A stretch of 64,000 nucleotides of DNA from Lepus europaeus. Taxonomy: Eukaryota > Chordata > Mammalia > Lagomorpha > Leporidae. The stretch covers positions 46,982,056 through 47,046,055 of the forward strand of contig NC_084847.1 in NCBI RefSeq assembly GCF_033115175.1, in the 5' to 3' direction. Position 1 is the stretch's first letter, and the number at the start of each line of letters is the position of its first letter. Of this stretch, positions 1 to 8,779 are shown piece after piece. The position numbers and the translations under genes are program-made. The notes under the pieces are model-generated. The model saw nothing but the letters and a program-made list of their open reading frames with translations, ran no database searches and was not told where the DNA came from.

Positions 1-380
1 CCACATACAGGTGCCCAGAGGCAAAGAGCATCCCAAGGGCCCTAAACCAGCACCCCCTCCCACCCCACATAAACAAGCAAACCCAGCCACAGCATCCTGC
101 TCTGTGCTCCTAAACAGGGACTCTGCTCCCTAACTCCAGGACCCTTTCTGAGGTCCACATCACAGGTGCAGCCACTGGGGTTAGAATGGAGCTGCAAGAA
201 CACTGAATGGACTCTGCTTGTTCTGGAGGCCATGGGCTCCCATCTCCACCTTCCCCTGTCCCCACAAGGCTTCCTTCCCAATTCCCAGGAGACTGATAGT
301 TAAGGGGACAAACTCCTCCAACAGCAACATTTCCCATCAATGTGCCTGTAGACCCTGATTCTCAAAGCACCCAAGTGACA
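1..380. other. Downstream flank, no feature recognised
   Basis: Moderately GC-rich sequence without recognisable repeats or a supported coding region. Confidence 0.4.
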
Positions 381-700
381 TGGCGGATGTTTATTTGGTG
401 CAATGGTTAAGCTGCCACTTGCGACGCCTCCGTCCCATATCTGAGTGCCTGGGTTCAAGTTCCTGATTTGTTTCTGACTCCAGCCTCCTGCTAATGCACA
501 GCCTGCGAGCCATCAAGTTATGGCTCAAGTATTTGGGTCCCTGCTACCCATATGGGAGACCCAGATTGAGTTCCAGGCTCCTGGCTTCTACCTTGCACAG
601 GTTTGGCTGTTCTGGGCATTTGGGAAGTGAACCAGCAAAGGGAAATCTGTGTCTATCTGTCCCTCTCTGCTTCAAATAAAATAAATACATCTTTAAAAAA
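381..700 (+). repeat. CSINE, old, full length
   Basis: tRNA-derived head (TGGTGCAATGGTTAAG), the family core (CAGCCTCCTGCTAATG, GGGAGACCCAG) and a TTCAAATAAAATAAATACATCTTT tail-type end. Strong divergence suggests an old copy. Confidence 0.85.
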
Positions 701-712
701 GAATGCAAAGAT

Positions 713-971
713 GGGCACCAGGTTCTAGTCCCGGTTGCCCCTCTTCCAGGCCAGCTCTGTGCTGTGGCCCGGGAGTGCAGTGGAGGATGGCCCAAGTGCT
801 TGGGCCCTCCACCTGCATGGGAGACCAGGAGAAGCACCTGGCTCCTGGCTTCAGATAGGCACAGCTCTAGCCATAGCGGCCATTTGGGGAGTGAACCAAT
901 GGAAGGAAGACCTTTCTCTGTCTCTCTCTCACTGTCTATAACTCTACTTGTCAAAAAAAAAAAAAAAAAAA
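713..971 (+). repeat. Young poly-A CSINE, 5'-truncated
   Basis: Starts inside the head at ACCAGGTTCTAGTCCCGG and ends CTTGTC plus A20. An imperfect duplication flanks it (GAATGCAAAGAT at 701-712, GAATGCGAAGGA at 972-983). It abuts the older CSINE tail. Confidence 0.9.
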
Positions 972-983
972 GAATGCGAAGGA

Positions 984-1459
984 CAAGTGGCAGCTCATTT
1001 ATTATGTATGTGTTGGGTGACACAGAGCAACAGCAGTCTTCTCTACTTCCTCCCAGGAAAGAACAATGCAGCTGTCACAGCCAGGGGGCGTCCTGTCGCT
1101 ATTCTCTCTCACATCCAAGAGGCACCTGCTTCCACTCTCTCGAGATGAGGTTTGCTGCAGGCAGTAGAGGGGGTGGACCAGCTGGCCAGTGATTTCCAGT
1201 CAGTGCCTTCCTCCTCCTGACAACCTCTACAGCAACCTGACCCTCCTAATCTAGGGTCCACAAGGAGCCAGTGATCCAGGGTCAGGTGCCACGTTCCACC
1301 CTGCATTGCAGGAAAAGCTTCTTCCATGGAATATTCTCTTTGTCTCAGCCCCAACCTCCAGGGGCTTTTTGCTTTCTGTAAGTCCAATCCATAAAGCCAC
1401 CCCCCTCCCCACTGCATCTCCCCAACTCCCCTTCCAGCCCAGAATTCTGGAGGAATCAA
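984..1459. other. Downstream flank, single-copy sequence
   Basis: No repeat or gene recognised between the young CSINE and the proposed polyadenylation site. Confidence 0.4.
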
Positions 1460-1503
1460 AACACTGACAAGACTGCTTTGGGAAATGCAAACATATATTT
1501 ATT
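1460..1503 (-). terminator. Candidate GALNT17 polyadenylation signal
   Basis: On the minus strand an AATAAA hexamer occupies 1503-1498. A GU-rich stretch (GTCTTGTCAGTGTTTTG) follows at about 1476-1460, the arrangement expected of a cleavage/polyadenylation site, with cleavage near 1485-1478. It is the first canonical hexamer after the stop codon outside the coding sequence. Confidence 0.6.
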
Positions 1504-2885
1504 TCACAAGGTGGGAGATGGGGGGAGGGGATGATCACCAATAAGATGCCACCAAATGAGACACTGGGAACCCCACACTGGGCAAACACAGGGTTTGGTT
1601 CTGGGCAGGAGTTGGCCGGGGGACAGCAAGGGGCAGAGATGGGAACTGGCAGAAGGGACAGCTGTCCGTCTGGGGCAGCCCCAGGGTGAGGCTGAGTCAC
1701 GTCCCCCTGGAGAGTGAGCCAGGGACGTGGGCCAACACCACGTGCCTCTCTGTTCCCCATTCAGGCGAGCAATTAAGCGATAAGGTCAAGGCCACAGACA
1801 CATCTGTTCCAGCATACGCGCACACACACACACACACACCGCAGATATATGAGCACACGCCCGGGCACGCACAGCACACAGGCACACACACTCCTGTGCG
1901 TGCACACGCGTCCATATATTAACTCTGATTTACAGGTGCACCCTCACCAGAGGGCAATCGGAAAACGATTGTGACTCTGAAGAGAGGAAATGATTGCATT
2001 GCCCCCTGGTGCCAGCAGGGCTGGGGTGCAAGGGGCAGAGGGGTTAGGAAGCATCTTTGAGGTTCCTGGCGCCCCCTGCTGTGCAGGCTCCAGCCCCTAT
2101 GTTGCAAGCGCAGGCCTTTGCTGCTCCTTGGGCAGCCTCTAGGAGTCCAGCAGGCTGACCTGCACCGGCACTGGCCTGCCTCCAACGTGCAGGGCCCCAG
2201 CAGCTGAGACCCCCTTGCGTGCTCAGTTCCCGTTGATTTCTGGATCCTTCCAGACACAAGTGAGCTTGCTGGCCTGAGCCCAGTGCCCACATGACCAGGA
2301 ATGGAGGCCATCAGCTCTTTCCACGCCATCTCAGGAAGGGTCCCCCACCTACCAAAGTCCAGAGGTGCAGCCCCCAAAGCCAGCCTGCTATGGGAAGGTT
2401 TGGGGGCGGCAGCTGCCTTGGGGGTGTGAATGGGTGTCTAGGCCAAAGCAACCTCAGGGGAAACTGAGTCTGGGGCCTCGCTGCCTCTCATCACGCTGAG
2501 GCCTGGGTGGAATCAGAGGCTGCTGTTGCAGGGACGAGGGAAAGCAGGCACCCTCGCCAGGTCCTGACCCTGACACGGGCTGGGAGATGACAGAGGAGTT
2601 GTGCACAGTCTCGCCTCTGGCTGTGGGACCCACATTCACTCCCGGCTTCCTAGGGAGGGCTTGGGTGGGAGCTTTTCCAGGTGGGGGTGGTGCACAAGCT
2701 TCAGGGCAGCTGGATGCCTGAGAGAGCCACAGAGTCTCCATCCTGGGTCCCCTGCTGCCCTTGGAGATGCCCCCGGAGGCCTCTGAGCACCTGTTGGCCT
2801 GGCGTTGCTGGGGTGGCTGGTGCTGAGGACAGAAGGACCCTGTCCTGGGAGCCACACTCCGGGCGCCCCAGCTGCTCCTTTCCTG
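1480..2885 (-). other. GALNT17: Probable GALNT17 3' untranslated region
   Basis: The region downstream of the TAG is free of CSINEs, unlike nearly every other 1.4-kb stretch here, as expected for a constrained UTR. It is GC-rich near the stop codon, and the purine/pyrimidine-alternating CA repeat at about 1818-1905 lies toward its 3' end. The first canonical hexamer after the stop is at 1503-1498. The end coordinate is inferred from that hexamer; an earlier or later cleavage site is possible. Confidence 0.6.
1818..1906. repeat. CA-rich simple repeat in 3' UTR
   Basis: A (CA)n core at 1820-1838 is followed by degenerate alternating purine-pyrimidine sequence with GCACACGC-type units. It lies inside the proposed UTR. 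Confidence 0.85.
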
Positions 2886-3014
2886 CTACTTGATGGAGTT
2901 TTTAATTGTCCACCTCTGCCCCGTGCAGCTGCGGAGGATAAGGTCAATGCCAGCCAGGCCCCGGTTCTCCACCTCCAGGCAGCGCCCTGTGCCTTTATTC
3001 ATGATGGCTCCGTT
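2886..3014 (-). CDS. GALNT17: GALNT17 terminal coding exon (probably exon 11), lectin gamma repeat and stop
   Basis: The coding part is 129 nt: 42 residues (NGAIMNKGTGRCLEVE to WTIKNSIK) plus a TAG stop at 2888-2886. It holds the gamma repeat of the beta-trefoil lectin domain, with CLE near the start, RSC, and a canonical Q-x-W (QRW). The C-terminal ending ITNVLRSLAS-like of GALNT18 is absent and the ending here is IKNSIK, which supports GALNT17. The five exons total 238 residues, matching the C-terminal part of a ~598-residue protein. The acceptor CCCTGCAG follows a long CT microsatellite. The coding DNA itself contains an AATAAA and an ATTAAA on the transcribed strand. Confidence 0.93.
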   Translation of the reverse strand, partial: NGAIMNKGTGRCLEVENRGLAGIDLILRSCTGQRWTIKNSIK

Positions 3015-3505
3015 CTGCAGGGGAGGGAGGGAGAGAGAGAGAGAGAGAGAGAGAGGCTTAACTGGAGTAGGTCCTTGTGTGTGGCTTCGCATGCGAGAAG
3101 CAAGCCCACAAAAATGCTTTGCACAGAAGTAGAAATTTTGGCGCCTCCTCTGGAGGCCCTAATGTCAGGACATAACTAGGCCTCAACAAGTTTGAGTGGG
3201 GGATGGAGTCAGGATGGGGAATTTTCTGGGTTGTTTCAGGTCTGACCAGCTGGCGCTACTTAGCAGACCTCAGGGGATTCAGAACCTCATTCCCCTCTTC
3301 AGATCTATGCCAGCCCAGCCAGCCCAGGACTGGTGTAGGGGTGAGGAAGGCCGCCTTGCCCCGTCAGTGCCCCCAAGTTTCCCCTGAAAGGGCACTGGGT
3401 CCCTGAGCCAGGGGTCCTTCTGCTGAGACCCCCAGAGAAGCCAGATTACCCTCTGTGCCCTTACAGCCCAAGCACCTGCTCTGGCCTCCGGCCCCATGCA
3501 CACAC
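3015..3505 (-). other. GALNT17: Last GALNT17 intron (491 bp)
   Basis: This is a short GT-AG intron between the last two coding exons, with no interspersed repeat. Apart from the acceptor microsatellite I see nothing in it. Confidence 0.85.
3021..3055 (-). promoter_or_regulatory. CT microsatellite serving as polypyrimidine tract of terminal exon
   Basis: On the plus strand this is (GGGA)n followed by (GA)12-13; on the transcribed strand it is an uninterrupted CT tract ending in CCCTCCCCTGCAG, directly against the terminal exon. No AG occurs between the tract and the acceptor. A TTAAG just upstream (about 3061-3057) could hold the branch adenosine. Confidence 0.75.
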
Positions 3506-3673
3506 CTGGATGAAGTTCCAGCGCTTGTACAGGCTGCTCTTGACCTTGTCGCAGTCCAGGAGCTGGGGCAAACGACTCTTGGAGTTGTCCACCAGGCAGC
3601 GGGTGTCGGGAAGCAGCGTGGTGGTCCCCAGAGCGCCCAAGTGTAGGAAGCCTTCCTTGGTGTAGCGGGCGAG
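3506..3673 (-). CDS. GALNT17: GALNT17 internal coding exon (probably exon 10), lectin beta repeat
   Basis: This 168-nt, phase-0 exon encodes 56 residues, starting LARYTKEGFLHLGALG and ending YKRWNFIQ. The acceptor is CTCTACAG and the donor is CAG/GTGTGTGC. It supplies the end of the alpha repeat and the beta repeat of the ricin-type lectin domain: CLVDN, then LLDCD, then a K-R-W in the place of the usual Q-x-W. A short 491-bp intron separates it from the terminal exon; the intron upstream of it is the 25.6-kb one. No frameshift or internal stop is seen. Confidence 0.93.
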
Positions 3674-3878
3674 CTGTAGAGAGACCGGCGGGCAGGGGAG
3701 AGGCAGTGGGAGGTAGGGGTGAGTGCATGAGGTGGGGAAAGGGACTCACACCCGCAGCCCTGCCTTCTGCCAACACTGCAGGCCAGTCCCACACACCCAA
3801 CTCCCAGGACAGCCCTGTTCTAGAAGTCTCTGAAACCAGACACAGATTCCCTGGGGCCCGTATCTTTCTGCTTTTTTT

Positions 3879-4204
3879 TTTTTTTTTTTGACAGGCAGAG
3901 TGGATAGTGAGAGAGAGAGACAGAGAAAGGTCTTCCTTTTTGCCGTTGGTTCACCCTCCAATGGCCGCCGCAGCTGGCGCATCGCGCTGATCCGAAGCCA
4001 GGAGCCAGGTGCTTCTCCTGGTCTCCCATGCGGGTGCAGGGCCCAAGGACCTGGGCCATCCTCCACTGCCCTCCCGGGCCACAGCAGAGAACTGGACTGG
4101 AAGAGGGGCAACCGGGACAGAATCCGGCTCCCCGACCGGGACTAGAACCCGGTGTGCCAGCGCCGCAAGGCAGAGGATTAGCCTGTTAAGCCACGGCGCC
4201 GGCC
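3879..4204 (-). repeat. Young poly-A CSINE, full length
   Basis: On the plus strand it reads T-run, GACAGGCAGAGTGGATAGTG ... GGCGCCGGCC. A TCTGC plus T-run duplication flanks it (3867-3878, 4205-4216). Confidence 0.93.
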
Positions 4205-4523
4205 TCTGCTTTTTTTCTAAGCAGTCCGTGTCTAGCCAGTCCGTGTCTCAGGACTTGACCCTCTGTTCAGCAGCGTGGGGGAGGCTGGACAGGCGAAAAG
4301 AGCAAGGCATCTGAGTTGCACAGCAGGGCTCTGGGCCATCTGGAGCCAGCCCCTTGGCCCCTCTCCACGTCCTCAGCACTTATCAATGGCATTAAAGCTA
4401 CAGTCCCAGAGAGTTGGTTTACTGAAAAGGAAAAAGACACGGAACAGTATTCAACCTCATCAGGTTTACAAGAGATAACCGAAAACAATGAGGGAACACA
4501 TTGATAAAAGAGATTGTTGTGTT

Positions 4524-4870
4524 GGGGCCGGCGCTGTGGTACAGCAGGTACAGACACCGCCTGCAGTGCTGGCATCCACATGGATGCCGGTTCGAGTCCC
4601 AGCTGCTCCACTTCCGATCCAGCTCTCTGCTATGGCCTGGGAAAGCAGTAGAAGATGGCCCAAGTCCTTGGGCCCCTGCATCCACATGGGAGACCTGGAA
4701 GAAACTCTTGGCTCCTGGTTTCTGATCAGCACAGCTCCACCCATTGCGGTCAATTGGAGAGTGAACCAGCGGCTGGAAGACCTCTCTCTCTCTCTGTCTC
4801 TCTCTCTCTCTCTGCCTCTCCTTCTCTCTCCGTGTAACTCTGACTTTCAAATAAATAAATAAATCTTTAA
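4524..4870 (+). repeat. CSINE, full length, AATAAA-type tail
   Basis: Begins GGGGCCGGCGCTGTGG. An internal CT-rich stretch (about 4782-4830) precedes the TTTCAAATAAATAAATAAATC end. Confidence 0.93.
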
Positions 4871-4879
4871 CAAAATTTA

Positions 4880-5097
4880 AACAAAGATACTATTGTCATT
4901 TTGGCAGAGTACACCTAGGATGGCCCTTCTAAAATAGATTAAAATAGCCTTTCAAATGGAGGATTCTGACACAGACACTCTGTGCTTGCCAAGTGTTCGT
5001 CTCCTTTGACTCAACAAATCCACCTTTAGCAACACGCTAGAAAATAATCAGAATAATCAATGAAATTTTATGTGCAGAGTGTCTTGCGTGACATTAT
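4880..5097 (+). repeat. Old L1M fragment (left part)
   Basis: Resembles the late L1 ORF2/3' region of ancient mammalian L1s (GACTCAACAAATCCAC..., GAAAATAATCAGAATAATC). The match resumes at about 5912 (AAGCAGAAACATCCTAAATG) after the inserted MITE and CSINEs. Confidence 0.45.
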
Positions 5098-5205
5098 GAG
5101 GGTGCTTCAAGAAGTTTGTAAAAAATAGTTAAAAATCTGCAATCTGCACATAGTTGTGTTTTTTGTACTATATGTGCATTTCCCAAGAGCTTTTTGAAGG
5201 TCTAT
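5098..5205. mobile_element. Mariner-like palindromic MITE, host of a nested CSINE
   Basis: Left terminal inverted repeat GGGTGCTTCAAGAAGTTTGT and right repeat GAGCTTTTTGAAGGTC. It belongs to the same family as the copies at 27.4, 34.9, 53.1 and 56.8 kb. It has no coding capacity. Confidence 0.65.
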
Positions 5206-5903
5206 CATATTTATTTATTTATTTATTTTTAAAGATTTATTATTCATGGCCGGTGCCGTGGCTTAACAGGCTAATCCTCCGCTTTGCGGTGCCGGCACAC
5301 CAGGTTCTAGTCCCGGTCGGAGCACCGAATTCTGTCCCGGTTGCCCCTCTTCCAGGCCAGCTCTCTGCTATGGCCCGGGAAGGCAGTGGAGGATGGCCCA
5401 AGTGCTTGGGCCCTGCACCCGCATGGGAGACCAGGAGAAGCACCTGGCTCCTGGCTTTGGATAAGCGCGATGAGCCGGCCGCAGCGGCCATTGGAGGGTG
5501 AACCAACGGCAAAAAGGAAGACCTTTCTCTTTGTCTCTCTCTCTCACTGTCCACTCTGCCTGTCAAAAAAAAAAAAAAGATTTATTATTCATTTGAAAGG
5601 TAGAGTTACAGAGAGACAGAGAGAGGGAGGGGGGGAGGGAGAGGTCTTCCATCTACTGGTTCACTCCCCAAATGGCCACAAAGGCTGGAGCTGGGCTGAT
5701 CTGAAGCCAGGAGCCAGGAGCTTCTTTTGGGTCTCCCACATGGGTGCAGGGATGCAAACACTTGGGCCATCCTCCACTGCTTTCCCAGACCATAAGCAGA
5801 GAGCTGGATCGAAAGAAGAGCAGCTAGGACTCGAATCGGTGCCCAATGGGATGCCAGTGCTACAGGCCAGGGCTTTTAACCCACTATGCCACAGCGCCGG
5901 CCC
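5206..5903 (-). repeat. CSINE interrupted by a younger CSINE
   Basis: The tail lies at 5206-5247, the body resumes at 5593 (TTGAAAGGTAGAGTTACAG) and the head ends CAGCGCCGGCCC near 5903. Its own duplication appears to be TCTATCATATTT / TCTCTCATATTT. Confidence 0.9.
5248..5575 (+). repeat. Young poly-A CSINE nested in older CSINE
   Basis: Full length from GGCCGGTGCCGTGGC to TGTC plus a poly-A run. A perfect 17-bp duplication AAAGATTTATTATTCAT flanks it (5231-5247, 5576-5592), placing the insertion in the tail of the older minus-strand CSINE. Confidence 0.96.
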
Positions 5904-5911
5904 TCGTCTCT

Positions 5912-5970
5912 CATATTTCTAATGGTGAAAAAGCAGAAACATCCTAAATGTGCTACACAAACCTGGAGCT
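5912..5970 (+). repeat. Old L1M fragment (right part)
   Basis: Short continuation of the L1M similarity at 4880-5097, separated from it by the MITE/CSINE nest. Confidence 0.35.
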
Positions 5971-6109
5971 TGCTTTGCTTTGTGCACCACGCACTGCTAC
6001 CAGTGCCAAGGGACTGTGGCAGGATGAAGAAACACCCACGACCTCTTCTTTCTACAAACCCTTGGCACTATGACTTTGTAACAATTTCCATCAACTAACG
6101 CAGCCTATT

Positions 6110-6416
6110 TCCCTAGGCCTTGCACATGGGTGGCTCTTGTGACATGCTTTGGCCGACAGGAGGTGGTGGAAGTGAGGCTGTGCCTGTCCTTAGACTGAAC
6201 TGCTAGCCCTGTGTGTTTCTATCCATTGTCTTGGAATACTGCTGTCTCGTGGCACTTGCCCAGGCTGTCTTGCTGGTAGATGAGAGATGTGTAGCCCAAC
6301 CAATAGCCAATCAACTGCCAGAGGAGTGGAAGAAGCCGTCTTAGATCAGAGAGCCAACCTGCTAGCAGCTGATAGATGACACCTTGTTACACAGCAGTAG
6401 CTAACTGATACAGAGA
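6110..6416 (+). repeat. MaLR (MLT1-like) solo LTR remnant
   Basis: Contains the MLT1-type phrases TGACATGCTTTGGCCGACAG and CAGCAGTAGCTAACTGATAC in the correct order and spacing. It is non-coding and diverged. Confidence 0.75.
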
Positions 6417-6484
6417 TGCTGTTGCCTGGCAACCCTTCCCACAACAGAGCCAGATCATGCTCCTGGATACCCATATTATTCTAA

Positions 6485-6780
6485 TTATTTTTATTATTTT
6501 TTTTTTTTAGAGAAAGATTCTGTCTGCTGGTTCCCTCCCTCAATGCCCACAATGGCCCTGGTTTAGATGCTAAAGCCAGGAGCTAGGAACTCAACCAAGG
6601 TCTCCCACATGGGTGGCAGGGATCCAATTGCTTGAGCCATCATCTTCTGCCTCCCAGGGCCCACAACAGCAGGAAGCTAGAATTGGGCGCTGGAGCTGGG
6701 ACCTGAATGCAGGCACTCTGATTTGGGTCACACGTGTCCCACCCAGCATCTTAGTCCCTAGACCAAAAGTACACCCTGCA
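6485..6780 (-). repeat. Old CSINE
   Basis: T-rich tail followed by GTCTGCTGGTTCCCTCCC, GGTCTCCCACATGGGTGGC and AGCAGGAAGCTAGAAT. Its head resembles the older CTTAGT-type subfamily. Confidence 0.8.
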
Positions 6781-6928
6781 TGCTGTTTTAAAAAATCATA
6801 TTCCTGTATTTAAAAATGCATTGACCTCTGTTTTACACTCTGGGGGTAAAATTAGCAGGGACTGTGCCTTGCTAATTTCATTCCTCACTAGGAGCAAATC
6901 AGAGATCAAGTGCTCAACATGTATTTGA

Positions 6929-7129
6929 GGGGGCCAGCATTGTGGTATAGCGGGTTAAGCTGCCACTTGCAATGCCAGCATCCCATATCAAGTCTTGGAG
7001 GCTGCTCCACTTTCAATCCAGCTCCCTGCGAACGTGTCCACGGAAAGCAGCAGGTGGTGGCTCAAGTACGTGGGCCCCTGCCACCCATGTAGACCAGGAT
7101 GAAGCTCCAGGCTCCTGGCTTCAGCCTGG
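6929..7129 (+). repeat. CSINE, 3'-truncated
   Basis: Head GGGGCCAGCATTGTGGTATAG through CTGGCTTCAGCCTGG, then abrupt replacement by MITE sequence. Confidence 0.85.
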
Positions 7130-7224
7130 TAATTTATTTATTTTTTGGTAGGAAGCATTTTGAAATCTGTGCATAGTTTTTTTTTTTCCCATCATAATAC
7201 ACATTTCCATGAACTTTCTGAATC
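7130..7224. mobile_element. Partial mariner-like MITE
   Basis: Internal GTGCATAG, a T-run, CATCATAATACACATTTCC and the terminal CATGAACTTTCTGAATC. The left half is missing. Confidence 0.6.
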
Positions 7225-7838
7225 AGCTTCATGTGCCAGGGGAGGGGGCAGCCTCTGGGAAGATAAGGATGAGGTTGCGCCCCCAACGGAGATGACTTCA
7301 GTGCAGGCTGGAATGACAAGCCCAGTCTTCACTTTTGTTCTCACATTCCCATGTACAAGGTGGCTGGTGATCACCAGTATACAGCTGGTGCCTAATAGCT
7401 TGCATTAAAGGTATACATTGTATCATTTCTAAACAGTGGTTGGCAAATCAGGGAAGTGATATTCACCATGAAATAGCTTCTACTATTCTTTCCATTTTGT
7501 TGATGACGAAATAGAGGCAGGAGGACAGCTGGGCACCTTGCTGGGTGCTGGCCACTCTCCATGGGTTCCCAGAGACCTAACGGATGATTGTCCAGGCCCA
7601 GCAGTGAGCGGCAGAGGGACCTCCTCCCAGATTGCTGGGCAGATCCTCGCCTCTCCCAGAGCACCTGGCACGTGTTCCCAGGGATGAAGCAGGAGGTGCT
7701 GCACCCCAGGATACCAGGGGGATGAGTCTCTGCAGGCGACTCGCATTTCTTGGTGGAAGCTCCCTTGGCTCCGATCCCACAAGGGGAGCCTGCCTGCTTC
7801 CCATGAACAAGTGTCAGGGAGTTTAAGTGCCCTTGAGA
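7225..7838. other. Intronic single-copy sequence
   Basis: GC-balanced sequence without recognised repeat. Open frames on both strands have no recognisable product. Confidence 0.4.
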
Positions 7839-7839
7839 G

Positions 7840-8170
7840 AGATGCGGTTCACATGTGCTCTAAACCCAAATTAGTTCCAAATCAGAGTAATTGTTAGCAG
7901 CAAAATGGTAGGAAAACCAGGAGCCTTCTCCCACCCTCCCCAAACAATGTCTCCCTGAATATATTTCAATTCACCAAATGCAAAGTGATGAATGGCAGCA
8001 GGCTGCCTTTATGTTCAGGGGAAAGGTATACACAGCTGGTTATTGAAATTATGAATCAATCTATTATCCAGCAGGCAAATGAGCGGTGCTAAGCACATTA
8101 ATTAACCGAGCATAGCTGTGACCCAGATGTTTAAAGAGCGAAGCTAATGCCACTGAGAGTTAGAGGTTCT
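7840..8170. promoter_or_regulatory. Candidate intronic regulatory block
   Basis: Repeat-free and AT-rich, with dense homeodomain-type cores: ATTATGAATCAATCTATTA, CACATTAATTAACC, an E-box CACAGCTGG and TTTCAATTCACC. Such composition is typical of conserved developmental enhancers, but conservation was not measured. Confidence 0.3.
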
Positions 8171-8351
8171 CCTTTCTGAGGTCTGTGAGGGCAGACGCTG
8201 GGCCCTGGCCGTGCAGGGTGGGCAGAGGCACCTGTCGGGGCCCTGACGCGAGCAGGGTGAGTCCTCTGGAAAAAGCGGATGCTCACATTGAAAACGCTGG
8301 GTCATATGCAGAGGCTCCTCTGACCTGGCCAGAGGACAACACCTGGCTGGG

Positions 8352-8372
8352 TTTATTATTATTATTATTATT
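8352..8372. repeat. (TTA)n microsatellite
   Basis: About six TTA units followed by a T-run. Confidence 0.85.
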
Positions 8373-8374
8373 TT

Positions 8375-8779
8375 TTTTTAATTAGAAAATCACCATGGTC
8401 TAAAGGATCATGGGGCTGATAGATCTCACACCTGTTTTCCTGCCCCAAAAGGCAAGAAGGTGGTGGACGTTGGGGGCCTACTGTGCACACAGTCCCCATT
8501 GTGGATGCCCCAGCCCTGGGCTTGGAGCTGTCCCAGTGTAGTCTGCCTCTCACGGTCCTTACCCTCCATGCTCCCTGCTTGAGGATTCTGTTCCCTGTCC
8601 TGACCATGTTCAAGTCCAAGACTTTCTGCTTGGAGATTCTGTTGATTGGCTTTCCTCTAGAATGTTCCGGCTGCAACCTTCCTGGACCCCATGTGATTCT
8701 CTCCCTCGAGGTCTTCTCTAACTCCTTCCAGCCCATGGTCACCTGCTCTCAGGTTCTTACAGCACCAGGGACCCACACG
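8375..8779. other. Intronic sequence, no feature recognised
   Basis: Pyrimidine-rich on the plus strand and possibly part of the old repeat that follows, but not assignable. Confidence 0.35.

Noticed and set aside
2454-2947. Open frames of 100-130 residues near the terminal exon
   Set aside because: They overlap the UTR and coding exon in other frames and have no recognisable domain.
3279-3800. 173-residue minus-strand open frame overlapping the beta-repeat exon
   Set aside because: It is the exon's alternative reading frame plus flanking intron. The true frame is fixed by splice sites and lectin motifs.
4655-4850. Open frames rich in WESS.RWPK / LGPC.H.GD-like peptide, found dozens of times on both strands
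   Set aside because: They are translations of CSINE copies; the recurring peptide is the SINE core read in frame, not a protein family.
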